The notes under the pieces are model-generated. The model saw only the letters and a list, made by a program, of their open reading frames with translations, ran no database searches and was not told the origin of the DNA. A DNA stretch of 11,896 bases from DASYAE01 sp036501535 (GTDB lineage: Bacteria; Actinomycetota; Actinomycetes; Streptomycetales; Catenulisporaceae): positions 1 through 11,896 of the forward strand of contig DASYAE010000260.1 of NCBI GenBank assembly GCA_036501535.1. The letters are read 5' to 3'. Each line of letters opens with the position of its first letter. Position 1 is the first letter of the stretch. Positions 11,116 to 11,896 of this stretch are shown here, piece after piece. The translations under genes and the position numbers were made by a program.

Positions 11116-11896
11116 TCAGGACTGCGCGGTGCCGCCGGCGAAGTCGGAGCCGAACTGGTTCTCGACCACCGAGGCCACGCCGCTGTCGGTCAGGATGATG
11201 CCGAGCTCGCGGTTGTTGCCCAGCGAGTTGCTGGTCATGTTCATCGAGCCGACCTCGACGGTCTGGGTCGACAGGCCGTAGTCGGCGACGATCGCCTTGG
11301 CGTGGATGTAGAGGCCGGTGCTGGAGGAGTAGCCGACCACCTTGCCGCCGGCCTTCACCACCGAGCTGATCTCGGAGGAGTAGTCGGACGGGTCCTCGAG
11401 CACCACCCGCACCGCGACGCCGGCCTTGGCCCGCGCGACGATCGCGTTGACGATCGCGGAGTCGCTGAACTCCTCCTCCTGGACGTCGAGGGTCTTGGTG
11501 GCGCCGTTGATCACCGACAGCAGCCGGGACTGCGCCGTGGTCGGCGACCACAGCAGGTCGTCGCCGTCGCTGGGGGTGATCGACTTGTGGGCGTAGTCGG
11601 CGTTGAAGACCGCGACGACCGCGTTCACGTCGGTCGCGTCGCTGTCGAAGACCCCGTAGTCGCGGGTGGTGGTGTAGTACTCGGAGGTGAGGTTGCCGCT
11701 GAGGATCAGCGACTCGTCGTTGTCCACCGTGATCGTCTTCTGGTGGGTGTAGGTGAAGGCGGTGGAGGACCACACGACGCCGACGCCCGCGTTCTTCAGC
11801 GAGTTGTAGGCCGAGTTGTTGGTGGACTTCTCGGCCTGGTCCAGGATGACCCGTACGGTCACCCCGGCCTTCTCCCGGGCGATCAGGTCGTTGACC
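11116..11896 (-). CDS. Phospholipase D-like protein with two HKD motifs (5' end outside window)
   Basis: The frame is open from the TGA at 11118..11116 to the right edge, so the N-terminus is missing. A GTG at 11862 is an internal in-frame valine in VNDLIAREKAGVTVRVILDQ, not a convincing start. About 260 residues are visible. Two PLD active-site motifs HxKx4D are present: HQKTITVD with SGNLTS after it, and HAKAIVAD with GSMNMTSNS and NRELGI after it. Each half begins with the family's A-R-x-KAGV-VRV(I/V)L(D/E) pattern, so this is a two-lobed PLD superfamily member. These enzymes cleave or exchange phosphodiesters (phospholipids, cardiolipin synthesis, or nucleic acid). The Ser/Thr-rich composition fits a secreted form, but the signal region is out of view. 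A strong terminator follows. Confidence 0.9.
   Translation of the reverse strand, partial: VNDLIAREKAGVTVRVILDQAEKSTNNSAYNSLKNAGVGVVWSSTAFTYTHQKTITVDNDESLILSGNLTSEYYTTTRDYGVFDSDATDVNAVVAVFNADYAHKSITPSDGDDLLWSPTTAQSRLLSVINGATKTLDVQEEEFSDSAIVNAIVARAKAGVAVRVVLEDPSDYSSEISSVVKAGGKVVGYSSSTGLYIHAKAIVADYGLSTQTVEVGSMNMTSNSLGNNRELGIILTDSGVASVVENQFGSDFAGGTAQS

Noticed and set aside
11116..11862. GTG at 11862 as the start of the PLD-like gene
   Set aside because: The frame is open to the window edge and the residues before it (VNDLIAREKAG) continue a conserved PLD pattern that recurs in the second half of the protein.

Overview
The window is very GC-rich with strong G/C preference at third codon positions. 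It carries a Lon protease gene preceded by sites matching the actinomycete ClgR and HspR (HAIR) operators, and a block of genes typical of actinomycete conjugative elements. I infer a mycelial actinomycete (Streptomyces, Catenulispora or Actinospica type). Species cannot be decided from the sequence alone.

Left region (1 to about 5850, all minus strand, read right to left). Twelve tightly packed genes form one apparent polycistron, most overlapping by 1 to 4 bases (ATGA, GTGA or TGATG junctions) or separated by a single base. In transcription order: a repeat-like helical protein, an unknown 100-aa protein, an extended DUF3263 protein, an unknown 156-aa protein, a stand-alone RapZ C-terminal domain, an unknown 87-aa protein, two putative zinc-site proteins, a small coiled-coil protein, a 44-aa membrane peptide, a four-helix DUF2637/SpdB2-like membrane protein with a DNA-binding tail, a second membrane protein, and the first 36 codons of a gene leaving the window. 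This looks like the accessory and spread (spd) part of an integrated AICE or plasmid. The integrase, replication and TraB/FtsK genes would lie outside, probably to the left.

Junction (5848 to 6372). A long leader for the left operon holds a strong imperfect palindrome. Next comes an AT-rich patch that could drive both strands, then a small rightward ORF that may be translated from a leaderless mRNA and runs 100 bases into the next gene. The element/chromosome boundary probably lies here, but no tRNA or att repeat could be recognised.

Right region (6373 to 10555, plus strand). A Ste24-type M48 membrane metalloprotease, a pterin-4a-carbinolamine dehydratase overlapping it by 11 bases, and Lon. 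The lon upstream region carries a ClgR-type box and a HAIR-type inverted repeat, so lon is probably controlled by both the ClgR and HspR proteostasis regulators. The M48 tail and the Lon linker each contain in-frame minisatellites; the DUF2637 gene has a longer one of 15 units.

Far right (10556 to 11896). A cluster of hairpins separates lon from a convergent small DUF6191-like gene. Beyond it a 16-bp-stem terminator follows a phospholipase-D-like gene with two HKD motifs, whose 5' end is cut by the window edge.
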